64,000 nucleotides of DNA from Mycobacterium stomatepiae. Lineage in GTDB: Bacteria; Actinomycetota; Actinomycetes; Mycobacteriales; Mycobacteriaceae. The number at the start of each line of letters is the position of its first letter. The first letter of the stretch is position 1. The stretch is from assembly GCF_010731715.1 (NCBI RefSeq), contig NZ_AP022587.1, positions 2,294,001 to 2,358,000 of the forward strand. The letters are read 5' to 3'. The notes beneath the pieces were generated by a model. The model was not told the origin of the DNA. It ran no database searches and saw only the letters and a list, made by a program, of their open reading frames with translations. The translations under genes and the position numbers were made by a program. Below are positions 42,764 through 51,262 of the stretch, piece after piece.

Positions 42764-44920
42764 TCAGCTTTCGCCGGCCGGGAGGGCCATCAGCACGACG
42801 GCGCTGTGCGCCTCCACAGTCAGCACGCCTCCCCCGGGAACCTCGTCGGCCGGTGTTCTCTCCTCGAGTCCGGTGAAGACCACCACCTGCCACGATGCAC
42901 CGAATTCCTTTGGTGGAAGGGTGAATTCGAGCGGCTCGTAGTGGGCGTTGAAACACAGCAGGAAGGAGTCGTCGAGCACCCGCTGACCCCGCGCATCGCG
43001 GTCGGAAATGCCATGACCGTTGAGAAAAACCGCGACGGATTTCGCGAAACTGGCGCCCCAGTCCTCATCGGTCATCTCGTCCCCGTCCGGGGCGAACCAG
43101 GCGATATCGGGCAGGCCATCCTGGCCACGGCGGCCCACCGGCTTGCCGCTAAAGAATCGGCGCCTGCGGAACACCGGGTGCTTCGCGCGCAGCGCCGACA
43201 CGGTGCGGGTGAATTCCAGGAGGTCCTTGTCGGCGTCGTCCCAGTTGATCCAGGTGAGTTCGCTGTCCTGGCAATAGCCGTTGTTGTTGCCGTCCTGCGT
43301 GCGGCCGAGTTCGTCGCCGTGGCAGATCATCGGCACACCCTGCGAAAGCAGCAGCGTGGTGATGAAGTTGCGCTGCTGACGGGCGCGCAACTCGTTGATG
43401 CCGGCGTCGTCGGTCGGCCCTTCGGCGCCGCAGTTCCACGAGCGGTTATGACTCTCGCCGTCGTTGTTGCCCTCGCCGTTGGCCTCGTTGTGCTTCTCGT
43501 TGTAGGAGACCAGGTCGCGCAGCGTAAACCCGTCGTGGGCGATCACGAAGTTTATCGACGCCACCGGCCGCCGACCGGTGTGCTCGTAGAGGTCGGCCGA
43601 TCCGGACAGCCGGTAGGCGAACTCGTCGAGGGTGGCGGGCTCGCCACGCCAGAAGTCGCGCACGGTGTCGCGGTATTTTCCGTTCCACTCCGTCCACTGC
43701 GGCGGGAAGTTGCCGACCTGGTAGCCACCGGGCCCGACGTCCCATGGTTCGGCGATGAGCTTGACCTGGCTAACGGTCGGATCCTGTTGCACGAGTTCGA
43801 AAAAGGTCGACAGTTTGTCGACATCGTAGAACTCCCGGGCCAGCGTCGAGGCCAGGTCGAACCGGAAGCCGTCGACGTGCATCTCGGTCACCCAGTAGCG
43901 CAGCGAGTCCATGATCAGTTGCAGCGCGTGCGGATGGCCGACGTTGAGGCTGTTTCCGGTGCCCGTGTAGTCCATGTAGTACTGCTTGTCGTCGTCGACC
44001 AGCCGGTAGTAGGCCGGATTGTCGATACCGCGCATCGACAACGTGGGGCCAAGATGGTTGCCCTCGGCGGTGTGGTTGTAGACGACGTCGAGGATCACCT
44101 CGATACCGGCCTCGTGCAGGGCGCGCACCATGGCCTTGAACTCCTGCACCTGTCCGCCGGGGGAGGTGCCGCTGGAGTATTTGAAGTCCGGCGCGAAGAA
44201 CCCAATTGTGTTGTAGCCCCAGTAATTCGACAGTCCACGCTCGACCAGGGTGGAGTCGTTGGCGAAGTGGTGCACGGGCATCAGCTCGATCGCGGTGATG
44301 CCCAGGCTCTTGAGGTGGTCGAGGATCACCGGGTGCGCGACCGCCCCATAGGTGCCGCGTATCTGTTCGGGGATATCGGGGTGGGTCTGCGTCAGGCCCT
44401 TGACGTGCGCCTCGTAGATGACGCTGTCGGCATATTCGTGGGACGGCGGGCGATCGTTGCCCCAGTCGAAGAACGGATTGATCACCACCGACTTGGGCAT
44501 GCTGGTCGCGGAGTCGTCGTCATTGCGGCTGTCGGGCTCGCCGAAGTTGTAGCTGAACAGCGACTGGTTCCAGTCAAAGGTGCCGTCGATGGCCTTCGAA
44601 TACGGGTCCAGCAGTAGCTTGTTCGGGTTGTAGCGCAGGCCCTCGGCGGGCTCGTAGGAGCCGTGGACGCGGTAGCCGTAGCGCTGGCCGGGTTCGATGG
44701 CGGGGATGTAGCCGTGCCACACATAGTAGTCGACCTCGGGCAGCGTGATTCGAGTCTCGGTGCCGTCAGCGTCGAACAAGCACAGTTCGACGCGCTCGGC
44801 CAACTCACTGAACAGCGCGAAGTTGGTGCCGGCACCGTCATAGGTGGCGCCCAGCGGGTACGCCTTGCCCGGCCACAGCTCTCCGGTAGGCGTCGGAAAA
44901 GACGCATCCGCTCTAGTCAT
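42764..44920 (-). CDS. glgX: Glycogen debranching enzyme GlgX
   Basis: 718 residues, the normal length for GlgX/TreX. N-terminal carbohydrate-binding region (PLGATYDGAGTNFALFSELAERVELCLFD) then GH13 barrel: LDVVYNHTAEG, the nucleophile Asp in DGFRFDLAST, general acid Glu in KLIAEPWDVGPGGYQVG and Asp in INFVIAHDGFTLRDL. Hydrolyses alpha-1,6 branches of glycogen in the cytoplasm to release maltodextrins for trehalose and energy metabolism. A consensus SigF promoter ends 11 bases before the ATG, so its message is nearly leaderless and stress-controlled. Confidence 0.93.
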   Translation of the reverse strand: MTRADASFPTPTGELWPGKAYPLGATYDGAGTNFALFSELAERVELCLFDADGTETRITLPEVDYYVWHGYIPAIEPGQRYGYRVHGSYEPAEGLRYNPNKLLLDPYSKAIDGTFDWNQSLFSYNFGEPDSRNDDDSATSMPKSVVINPFFDWGNDRPPSHEYADSVIYEAHVKGLTQTHPDIPEQIRGTYGAVAHPVILDHLKSLGITAIELMPVHHFANDSTLVERGLSNYWGYNTIGFFAPDFKYSSGTSPGGQVQEFKAMVRALHEAGIEVILDVVYNHTAEGNHLGPTLSMRGIDNPAYYRLVDDDKQYYMDYTGTGNSLNVGHPHALQLIMDSLRYWVTEMHVDGFRFDLASTLAREFYDVDKLSTFFELVQQDPTVSQVKLIAEPWDVGPGGYQVGNFPPQWTEWNGKYRDTVRDFWRGEPATLDEFAYRLSGSADLYEHTGRRPVASINFVIAHDGFTLRDLVSYNEKHNEANGEGNNDGESHNRSWNCGAEGPTDDAGINELRARQQRNFITTLLLSQGVPMICHGDELGRTQDGNNNGYCQDSELTWINWDDADKDLLEFTRTVSALRAKHPVFRRRRFFSGKPVGRRGQDGLPDIAWFAPDGDEMTDEDWGASFAKSVAVFLNGHGISDRDARGQRVLDDSFLLCFNAHYEPLEFTLPPKEFGASWQVVVFTGLEERTPADEVPGGGVLTVEAHSAVVLMALPAGES

Positions 44921-44930
44921 GGCGCACTTG

Positions 44931-44956
44931 ATACCCGAGACATGCGGCGATCAAAC
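44931..44956 (-). promoter_or_regulatory. SigF-type promoter for glgX
   Basis: Minus strand GTTT-N16-GGGTAT, a full match to both elements: -35 at 44956-44953, -10 at 44936-44931. Expected start of transcription is about 5 bases before the ATG. Confidence 0.75.
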
Positions 44957-45010
44957 AATTGTGCGAAATACCTTGACGGACTTGCTATTCCGGGGCCCCG
45001 TCGAAGCCGG

Positions 45011-46192
45011 TCATGGCTTGAGGACGATCTTTACGGCGCCGTCTTGCTTTTTCTGGAAGATCTTATAGGCATGCGGGGCCTCGTCGAGCGGTAACACGTG
45101 GGTGGCGAACTCGTCGACACCGAGCGGGTCGTCGTCGGTCAGCAGCGGCATGATGTCGTCGACCCATCTCTTGACGTTTGCCTGACCCATCCGCAGGGTC
45201 ACCTGCTTGTCGAAGAGAGTCAGCATCGGGAGTGGGTCGGCCATCCCGCCGTAGACCCCGATCAGCGAAATCGTCCCGCCGCGCCGCACGATGTCGATCG
45301 CCGAGTACAGTGCGCTGAGCCGGTCCACGCCGGCGGTCTGCATCATCCGCTTGGCGATGGCATCCGGCAGTATCGACGTGGCCTGCTGAGCGAATTGGGA
45401 AACCGGGGAACCGTGCGCCTCCATGCCCACCGCGTCGATCACCGAGTCCGGGCCACGGCCGTCGGTCAGGTCGCGGATCGCGTCACCGAGACCCGAGTCC
45501 AACCGTCCCACATCGATGGTATGGATACCCCTCTTCGCGGCGCGGGCCAACCGCTCGGGCACCAGGTCGACGGCGATGACGCGATAACCGAGATGGTCGG
45601 CGATGCGCGCGGCCATGTCCCCGATCGGCCCCAACCCGAGGACGGCTACCGTTCCGCCCTCCGGGATATCCGCGTACGCCACCGCCTGCCAGGCCGTCGG
45701 CAGCACATCCGAAAGATACACAAACCGCGAATCTGGCGGCCCGACTGGGACTTTCATGTGAGTGAACTGAGCCTGCGGAACGCGCAGCAGCTCGGCTTGG
45801 CCACCCGGGATTTCCCCGTACAGTTGCGAATAGCCGAAAAGCGCTGCCCCCATTCCTTGTTCACGCACCTGGGTGGTCTCACACTGGGTGAAGAGTTGCT
45901 TGTGGCACATATGACAGCTACCGCAGGAGATCTGAAACGGAATCACAACCCGATCGCCGACGCGGAGATCGCCGGTTTCCGGACCGATCTCACGGACGAT
46001 ACCCATCGGTTCGTGGCCGAGGATGTCGCCCGGATTCATGAACGCACCGAGTATCTCGTAGAGATGGAGATCGGACCCGCAGATGTTGGTCGACGTCACT
46101 TCGATGATTGCATCGGTGGGCTGTTCGATCTTCGGGTCGGGGACCGACTCCACGCGGACGTCGCGTTTGCCTTGCCAGGTGACAGCTTTCAT
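45011..46192 (-). CDS. Zinc-dependent alcohol dehydrogenase (formaldehyde dehydrogenase-like)
   Basis: 393 residues from ATG 46192. Medium-chain dehydrogenase: catalytic zinc ligands in TNICGSDLHLYE and GHEPMG, structural zinc cysteines CGSCHMCHKQLFTQC, and Rossmann VAVLGLGPIGDMAARIADHLG. The inserted loop and FDH-like arrangement resemble glutathione-independent formaldehyde dehydrogenases. Oxidises alcohols with NAD in the cytoplasm. Divergent from the ferredoxin reductase gene by 86 bases; on the minus strand GTTT-N16-GGGTGG in that gap is a possible weak SigF site. Confidence 0.9.
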   Translation of the reverse strand: MKAVTWQGKRDVRVESVPDPKIEQPTDAIIEVTSTNICGSDLHLYEILGAFMNPGDILGHEPMGIVREIGPETGDLRVGDRVVIPFQISCGSCHMCHKQLFTQCETTQVREQGMGAALFGYSQLYGEIPGGQAELLRVPQAQFTHMKVPVGPPDSRFVYLSDVLPTAWQAVAYADIPEGGTVAVLGLGPIGDMAARIADHLGYRVIAVDLVPERLARAAKRGIHTIDVGRLDSGLGDAIRDLTDGRGPDSVIDAVGMEAHGSPVSQFAQQATSILPDAIAKRMMQTAGVDRLSALYSAIDIVRRGGTISLIGVYGGMADPLPMLTLFDKQVTLRMGQANVKRWVDDIMPLLTDDDPLGVDEFATHVLPLDEAPHAYKIFQKKQDGAVKIVLKP

Positions 46193-46247
46193 GCGGTGGG
46201 CACGTAACCACCCCGCGCTCGTCGAAACGAAACCGCCGCCGGCGACC

Positions 46248-46272
46248 GGTTGAGCCCGTCCAATGCGGGTAT
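46248..46272 (+). promoter_or_regulatory. SigF-like promoter for ferredoxin reductase
   Basis: GGTT-N15-GGGTAT (one mismatch in -35, perfect -10), ending 6 bases before ATG 46279, so the message would be leaderless. Confidence 0.55.
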
Positions 46273-46278
46273 CACGCC

Positions 46279-47439
46279 ATGGTGACCGAGTCGGGATTGA
46301 TCGTCGTGGGCAGCGGCCCGGCCGGAGTCGCCGCGGCCGAGTCATTTCGGGAACATAATGGCCGCACAACGGTGCAAATTCTCACCGCCGACGTCGACCT
46401 GCCCTACGCGCGACCGCCGTTGAGTAAGGAGTATCTGCGCGGCACGACCGATGACGTCGCATTACACGACGCGCAGTGGTTTGACGACCGAGGGATCGAG
46501 CTCACCACCGGCGCGACCGTCGACCGGCTGGACCTCAATGAGCACGCGCTCTACCTCGGTGACGAACGCCAGGTGTTCGACACCTTGATCCTGGCGTGCG
46601 GTGCCGCGCCGGAGGCCCCACCGGTTCCCGGCGGCCAACGCGCGCGGCTACTTCGCTCACTGGCCGACGCCACCGAGCTGCGCAACGCCGCAGACGCGGC
46701 AGCCTCCGCGGTGGTGATCGGCTCGGGCTTCATCGGCTGCGAGGCGGCCGCATCGCTGGCACTGCGCGATATCCCGGTGAGTTTGGTTGCCCCCGAACCA
46801 CTTCCGCAAGAAAAACGACTCGGAACACAGGCCGCTGAGCGGCTACGCGATTTCGTGACCGCTGCGGGAGCACGCCACGTCGGTAGAGTCGAGGTCGAGG
46901 AGATCACCGCCAACGGCGTGCGGCTGGACAGCGGCGTCACCATCGACTGCGACCTCGTGCTCGCCGCGACGGGAGTCGCGCCACGAAGTCGCATCGCGGC
47001 CGAAGCGGGTTTGAAGATGCGGGACTCCCGCATCCTCGTCGGCTCTGACATGGCAACCTCGGCGCCCAACGTCTACGCCGCCGGCGATGTTGCGCTGGCG
47101 CGCCACGAGGTGGCGGGACGCCACCTGGCCATCGAACATTGGCAGGATGCGACCGATCAGGGCGCGATCGCGGGTGCCTGCGCAGCGGGATGGCCCACCA
47201 GGTGGGTTGGAGTACCAGGATTTTGGACTTCGGTAGGAGACGCCACGCTGAAGTACCATGCCTGGGGAGACGGCTACGAGCACTCCGGACTACGTGAGCG
47301 CGCTGACGGGTTCACGGTCTGGTACGAGACCGGCGACGCGGTTGTCGGGGTTCTGACCTACAACGCGGACGACGACTACGAACTCGGCGAGCAGCTGATC
47401 GCCGAACGCCGACCGAAGCCCTTTCCGCTCGACCACTAG
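46279..47439 (+). CDS. FAD-dependent ferredoxin reductase (pyridine nucleotide-disulfide family)
   Basis: 386 residues. FAD motif LIVVGSGPAGVAAAESFRE, LPYARPPLSKEYLRG, NAD motif SAVVIGSGFIGCEAAASLAL, and VYAAGDVALARHEVAG. This is the rhodocoxin/putidaredoxin reductase type that passes electrons from NAD(P)H to a ferredoxin, typically for cytochromes P450; no partner ferredoxin is nearby. The C-terminal domain has GFWTSVGDATLKYHAWGDGYE. Divergent from the alcohol dehydrogenase, with a SigF-like promoter at the start. Confidence 0.9.
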   Translation: MVTESGLIVVGSGPAGVAAAESFREHNGRTTVQILTADVDLPYARPPLSKEYLRGTTDDVALHDAQWFDDRGIELTTGATVDRLDLNEHALYLGDERQVFDTLILACGAAPEAPPVPGGQRARLLRSLADATELRNAADAAASAVVIGSGFIGCEAAASLALRDIPVSLVAPEPLPQEKRLGTQAAERLRDFVTAAGARHVGRVEVEEITANGVRLDSGVTIDCDLVLAATGVAPRSRIAAEAGLKMRDSRILVGSDMATSAPNVYAAGDVALARHEVAGRHLAIEHWQDATDQGAIAGACAAGWPTRWVGVPGFWTSVGDATLKYHAWGDGYEHSGLRERADGFTVWYETGDAVVGVLTYNADDDYELGEQLIAERRPKPFPLDH

Positions 47440-47453
47440 GGCCGGAAGGCCAC

Positions 47454-48179
47454 TCACCGATACCGGCGTTTGAGTGGATGCTCGCTGTCGATCAGTTTCT
47501 CGGCGAGGTCGGTGAGATTGGTGTTGGATTGCTGCGATAGCCGGGTGAGAAGCTCGAACGCCTCGACGGCGTCAAGATTGAAGCGCTCCATGATCACGCC
47601 TTTGGCCTGACCGATGATGTCCCGCGACGCCAGGGCGCTGCGAAATTGGTCCTTGCGCCGCATCATCGACCACGCCAATGCGACGTGCGTGGCGAATACG
47701 CCGCCGAGTTCCATCGAGTCCTCGTTGAAAGCATGTGGTTGCTCGGCATAGAAATTCAGCGCCGCGATGGTACCGCCGCCAACGAACAACTCGTAGGACA
47801 AGATGGATCGGATCGGCGTGTGCTCGAGGGCATACTGCTGATAGCGGGGCCAGCGTTTGTCGACGGCGAGGTCCGCAACATGCATGATGTGGTGCTCCCA
47901 AGCGGCCGCGACACACGGGCCTTCCCGGTAGCGCGCCTGGACCGCGTCGAGGTCTGTCGGATAGCGATGGGTGGCGACGACATTGGTGACCACTTTGCCC
48001 GCGTCGGCAAGGGTAATTCCCGCGTACTGGCAACCGGGGATGTGCGTTGCACCGCTCTCGATGAGTTCGTGCAGCCCCGCCTCGGTGGCTGTTCCGTCGC
48101 GTTCGAGGATGGCAATCAGCTCCGCCAGTTGAGCGACGATCGTGGTCTTTTCGTCTGACACAGCATCACCACCGATCAT
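47454..48179 (-). CDS. GAF-ANTAR regulator
   Basis: 241 residues from ATG 48179 (GTG 48161 is an alternative). Residues about 30-165 form a GAF-type sensor (GATHIPGCQYAGITLADAGKVVTNVVATH; YREGPCVAAAWEHH). The C-terminal 60 are an ANTAR RNA-binding domain (ASRDIIGQAKGVIMERFNLDAVEAFELLTRLSQQSN). ANTAR proteins bind paired hexaloop stems in nascent RNA and prevent termination. No ANTAR target loop was recognised nearby. Convergent with the ferredoxin reductase. Confidence 0.87.
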   Translation of the reverse strand: MIGGDAVSDEKTTIVAQLAELIAILERDGTATEAGLHELIESGATHIPGCQYAGITLADAGKVVTNVVATHRYPTDLDAVQARYREGPCVAAAWEHHIMHVADLAVDKRWPRYQQYALEHTPIRSILSYELFVGGGTIAALNFYAEQPHAFNEDSMELGGVFATHVALAWSMMRRKDQFRSALASRDIIGQAKGVIMERFNLDAVEAFELLTRLSQQSNTNLTDLAEKLIDSEHPLKRRYR

Positions 48180-48454
48180 TGCGGCCCGCAGCCGGGCACC
48201 CACCGATGCCGTAATCATAGGTCGCGCCCGAGCGGGTTTCATCCGCGGCTATTCCGCCTGGAGACTAGTCCACGTAACGAAATTAGAAGCCATTAAGCGA
48301 TAGGGTTACTCAGCTCCCGCCACCCGCAGCTACGATTACTCGACACGGCCGAGCAGATCATGTTCGAGGTGGACAACTCGGCGACTCTCGCAAAAGGACG
48401 TGCCGTTCACCGGCCGCGAAGGCATCTCGATGGCAAAGATCAACTGACAAAACC

Positions 48455-48480
48455 GTTTAATCCCGTCGCGTGTCGGGCAG
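48455..48480 (+). promoter_or_regulatory. Weak SigF-like promoter
   Basis: GTTT-N16-GGGCAG, two mismatches in the -10, 9 bases before GTG 48490. Confidence 0.3.
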
Positions 48481-48489
48481 TCCGCCAAC

Positions 48490-48822
48490 GTGGATAGCAA
48501 CGACGACAACATGTTGGACCAGTCCGAAAGCCTTGACTCGGACGAAGTTCGAAACGACGACGGCGACGAGGTGGTGGACCCGCCTGACCGTTGGATTCAT
48601 GCCGACGATCACGAGTCGCTCGACGAGAAGCTCGCGGCGGAGACTTCCGATAGGCCGCGCGACGACCAATCACCCGACTCCGAGCAGGGCGGCGGCCTCG
48701 ACGTCGACGTGGTCAGCGACGACGCGTTGGATCGCATGGACCCCAACGATTACGGTCAGACCCGCGGCCAAATCGATGGCACGCCGGAAGACGGCGATTC
48801 GTTCTTCGACGTCGAACGGTGA
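48490..48822 (+). CDS. DUF5709 acidic protein
   Basis: 110 residues from GTG 48490. Very acidic (DSNDDNMLDQSESLDSDEV, then DEVVDPPDRWIHADDHESLDEKLAAE). Matches the actinobacterial DUF5709 pattern of LDQSESL near the start and a WxP/WxxAD segment. Probably soluble and disordered; function unknown. The weak SigF-like element upstream and its small charged nature fit a stress protein. Confidence 0.75.
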   Translation: MDSNDDNMLDQSESLDSDEVRNDDGDEVVDPPDRWIHADDHESLDEKLAAETSDRPRDDQSPDSEQGGGLDVDVVSDDALDRMDPNDYGQTRGQIDGTPEDGDSFFDVER

Positions 48823-48843
48823 CAACGAACCTTGTTGCGCTGC

Positions 48844-49374
48844 CTAACCTTCCGCTGACCGCTGCGCCTTGGCATAAGCAAGCTGAAGAAAGTCGGCGCC
48901 AGCCAAGGCGGTGAAGCTGCCTCCGATCAGCCGAGTGAATCTGGGCGCGAAGATCATGCCGATCACGAAGCCGGTCGTTACCCACATATCGAGGCAAAAC
49001 GGGCACGTCAGCAGCTCACCCACGCTGTGCCGCAACGTTCCCCCTTGTCTGACTTCTTCATGCACCTCAGCTGGGCCGCCGGCGCCGGAGTAGTACGTAA
49101 AGGGCACTCTCAGCGGACTCGTCACTGCGTCCTTGGTCAGGGTTCGCGAAAGCTTATGGGCGCCTATGGTTACGGTGAGGAGATCCTGCAGGCGCCATCG
49201 CTCCGGCAGGCTCCGGCCGGTAGCCGCCGCGACCACTGTCGCGGTTGCTACCACCAGACCGTAGGCGCCGAGAACTGCCAGGTAGCCGCCCAACGGTCTG
49301 GGATTGTCACCGCGGTACACGCCAGCTTCATGCCGAGCGCCGCCGACCACCCGGGTGCGGGCAATTTCGCTCAT
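48844..49374 (-). CDS. DUF1360 membrane protein
   Basis: 176 residues from ATG 49374 with AAGGAG 5 bases upstream. Three hydrophobic helices (YLAVLGAYGLVVATATVVAAA; WVTTGFVIGMIFAPRF; SFTALAGADFLQLAY) and the conserved DUF1360 core LTVTIGAHKLSRTLTKDAVTSPLRVPF and LTCPFCLDMWV with two cysteines. In Bacillus a relative is a spore-coat protein; here no function is known. A SigF-like promoter (49415-49439) lies upstream. Confidence 0.82.
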   Translation of the reverse strand: MSEIARTRVVGGARHEAGVYRGDNPRPLGGYLAVLGAYGLVVATATVVAAATGRSLPERWRLQDLLTVTIGAHKLSRTLTKDAVTSPLRVPFTYYSGAGGPAEVHEEVRQGGTLRHSVGELLTCPFCLDMWVTTGFVIGMIFAPRFTRLIGGSFTALAGADFLQLAYAKAQRSAEG

Positions 49375-49414
49375 TGCAACTCCTTCACAGTGCTCAGGCG
49401 TGTCCGCAGGCCGG

Positions 49415-49439
49415 GTACCCGGTGTAGGCCCTGTCAATC
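49415..49439 (-). promoter_or_regulatory. SigF-like promoter for DUF1360 gene
   Basis: Minus strand GATT-N15-GGGTAC, one mismatch in -35, located between the GH15 stop and the DUF1360 start with a leader of about 35 bases. Confidence 0.45.
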
Positions 49440-49447
49440 CACGATCG

Positions 49448-51238
49448 TCAGCTACCACGCCCGGCGAGGCGATGCGCGGTCTCCAGCAGCAACGCGTGCA
49501 CAAATGCCTGCGGTAGATTGCCGCGCAACTGGTGCTGTCCCACGTCGAATTCTTCGGCAAACAACCCGGGCGGGCCGCACGCCGTACGGCTTCGTTCGAA
49601 GAAACCTACCGCCTCAATCTCGTTGCCCTGCTGGTGTTCTGCCAGTGCCATCAGGAAGCCGCACAACAGGAAGGCCCCCTCGGCATTACCGAGCGGTCGG
49701 TCGTCGGGGCGAAATCGGTAGACGAAGCCTTGCTCGGTCAACTCCGCGCGTACCGCTTCGAGGGTGGCGACGGTGCGCGTGTCACTCGCGGGAATCGCAG
49801 CCCGAATGGCGGGCAACAACAGTGCCGCGTCGATCCGTGGATCACCTTGCGCACGTTGCCATCTTCCGCTGGGATGCAGGCAATCCGAGTCCGCGTCGGC
49901 AATCAATCGATCGGCCAGGTGCTGCCACGCCGCGCCCAACCGCGGTGGCGCCACCGCACCGATCGCGCGCAGCCCTGCTGCACACATCAATCGCGAATGT
50001 GCCCAACGCTGGTCATCCAGTTCCCATATCCCCGAATCTGTTTCTCCCCAGCGCTGTTCGATGGTGTGCACCAGCGTCTCAACCACTCGCCAATGCGTGG
50101 CATCGAGGCGCTCGAGGAGCGCCGCCTCCGCTAGCAGCAACAGCGCCTCACCTTGGACGTCCAACTGAAATTGGTCCGACACCCAGTTTCCGGTTCTGGC
50201 GACGCCACCCGGATAGCCCGGCAGCCCAAGGTCATGTTCACGGGGCGGCGGAATGCCGTCGACCGAATAGGCCGGCTTGAGCTCTGGACCATCGGCCAGA
50301 ATCCGTTCGCTGACAAACCGAACCGCGTCATCGAGCAGCGGATAGGCCCCCGCTGCGGCGACAGCTTGACCCGCGAAGCACTGATCCCGGATCCAGCAAT
50401 ATCGGTAGTCATAGTTGCGGTCTTGTTCGGCCCGTTCCGGCAATGACGTCGTCGCCGCGGCAACCATTCCCCCGTCAGCACTGGTCAGACCGCGCAGCAC
50501 CGCGTAGGCAACCTGGGCGTCGAAATCGGCCAAGCTGTCGCTGAATTCCGGAACCGCTTGCTCCCAAAAGCTTTCGGTGGCCGCCCAGGTGTCTGTGGCT
50601 CGGACAGCCCGAGGTTGCAGCTCGTGGTCGGACAGCTCGAGAACCAGATCGTGGTCGCGTCCGGGCACGACGTCGAGCACCGCGTGCAGCGCGCCACCTT
50701 GGCCGACCCCGGCGCCGTCGGCACCGGTCCACCGGAACCGGCAGGGCCCGGATCTTCCTGTCCACAGCGGGATTTCGTCGTTCTGGCCGCACTTCTGTAC
50801 CGCCATTTCGCTATTACCGAAGTCGGCGCGGACATCGAGGGTGATATGCACGCGCGGCCGTCCGTCGACAGCGTGGATCCGGCGCAATAACACCGCGGTG
50901 TGCGTATCCGCCGGCATTGCCAGTGCTTCGCGGCATTCGACGATTCCGCAACCGGTCACCCACCGTGACACCCAGATCAAAGACCGCGGCTCGTAGTGGC
51001 CGCCCCAGACAAAGCGCGTCCGTTCGGGCGCCACCGCGTAAACGCCCGGCCCGCCGAGCAGCGAGTTGAACACTGCTCCGTTGTGCCAGCGCGGCAAACA
51101 CATCCAGCAATAGTCGCCGCGCGGTCCGACCACGACGCCACGTTCGCCGTCGGCGAGCAACGCATACTGGCGCAGCACATGGGGTGGAAAGTCGTCGGCC
51201 GCGAAACGCCCTGCGCCCGGTCGCGGGATTGGAGCCAT
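49448..51238 (-). CDS. Glycoside hydrolase family 15 (glucoamylase/trehalase-like)
   Basis: 596 residues from ATG 51238. N-terminal beta-domain (LLADGERGVVVGPRGDYCWMCLPRWHNGAVFNSLLGG) typical of bacterial GH15, then the (alpha/alpha)6 barrel with NYDYRYCWIRDQCFAGQAVAAAG (general-acid side), WVSDQFQLDVQGEALLLLAEAA and ETDSGIWELDDQRWAHSRLMC. Mycobacterial members of this group include trehalases; others are glucoamylase-like. It would hydrolyse trehalose or glycogen fragments in the cytoplasm, fitting with glgX 6 kb away. No signal peptide. Divergent from the decarboxylase, starts only 24 bases apart. Confidence 0.88.
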   Translation of the reverse strand: MAPIPRPGAGRFAADDFPPHVLRQYALLADGERGVVVGPRGDYCWMCLPRWHNGAVFNSLLGGPGVYAVAPERTRFVWGGHYEPRSLIWVSRWVTGCGIVECREALAMPADTHTAVLLRRIHAVDGRPRVHITLDVRADFGNSEMAVQKCGQNDEIPLWTGRSGPCRFRWTGADGAGVGQGGALHAVLDVVPGRDHDLVLELSDHELQPRAVRATDTWAATESFWEQAVPEFSDSLADFDAQVAYAVLRGLTSADGGMVAAATTSLPERAEQDRNYDYRYCWIRDQCFAGQAVAAAGAYPLLDDAVRFVSERILADGPELKPAYSVDGIPPPREHDLGLPGYPGGVARTGNWVSDQFQLDVQGEALLLLAEAALLERLDATHWRVVETLVHTIEQRWGETDSGIWELDDQRWAHSRLMCAAGLRAIGAVAPPRLGAAWQHLADRLIADADSDCLHPSGRWQRAQGDPRIDAALLLPAIRAAIPASDTRTVATLEAVRAELTEQGFVYRFRPDDRPLGNAEGAFLLCGFLMALAEHQQGNEIEAVGFFERSRTACGPPGLFAEEFDVGQHQLRGNLPQAFVHALLLETAHRLAGRGS

Positions 51239-51262
51239 CGGCGGGGGGGTACCCACTAGCTC

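Noticed and set aside
40839..44617. Very long open frames (619 and 663 codons) on the plus strand opposite the GGDEF and GlgX genes
   Set aside because: High-GC antisense shadows: translations are Arg/Gly/Ala-rich with no domain motifs, while the minus strand encodes complete known proteins.
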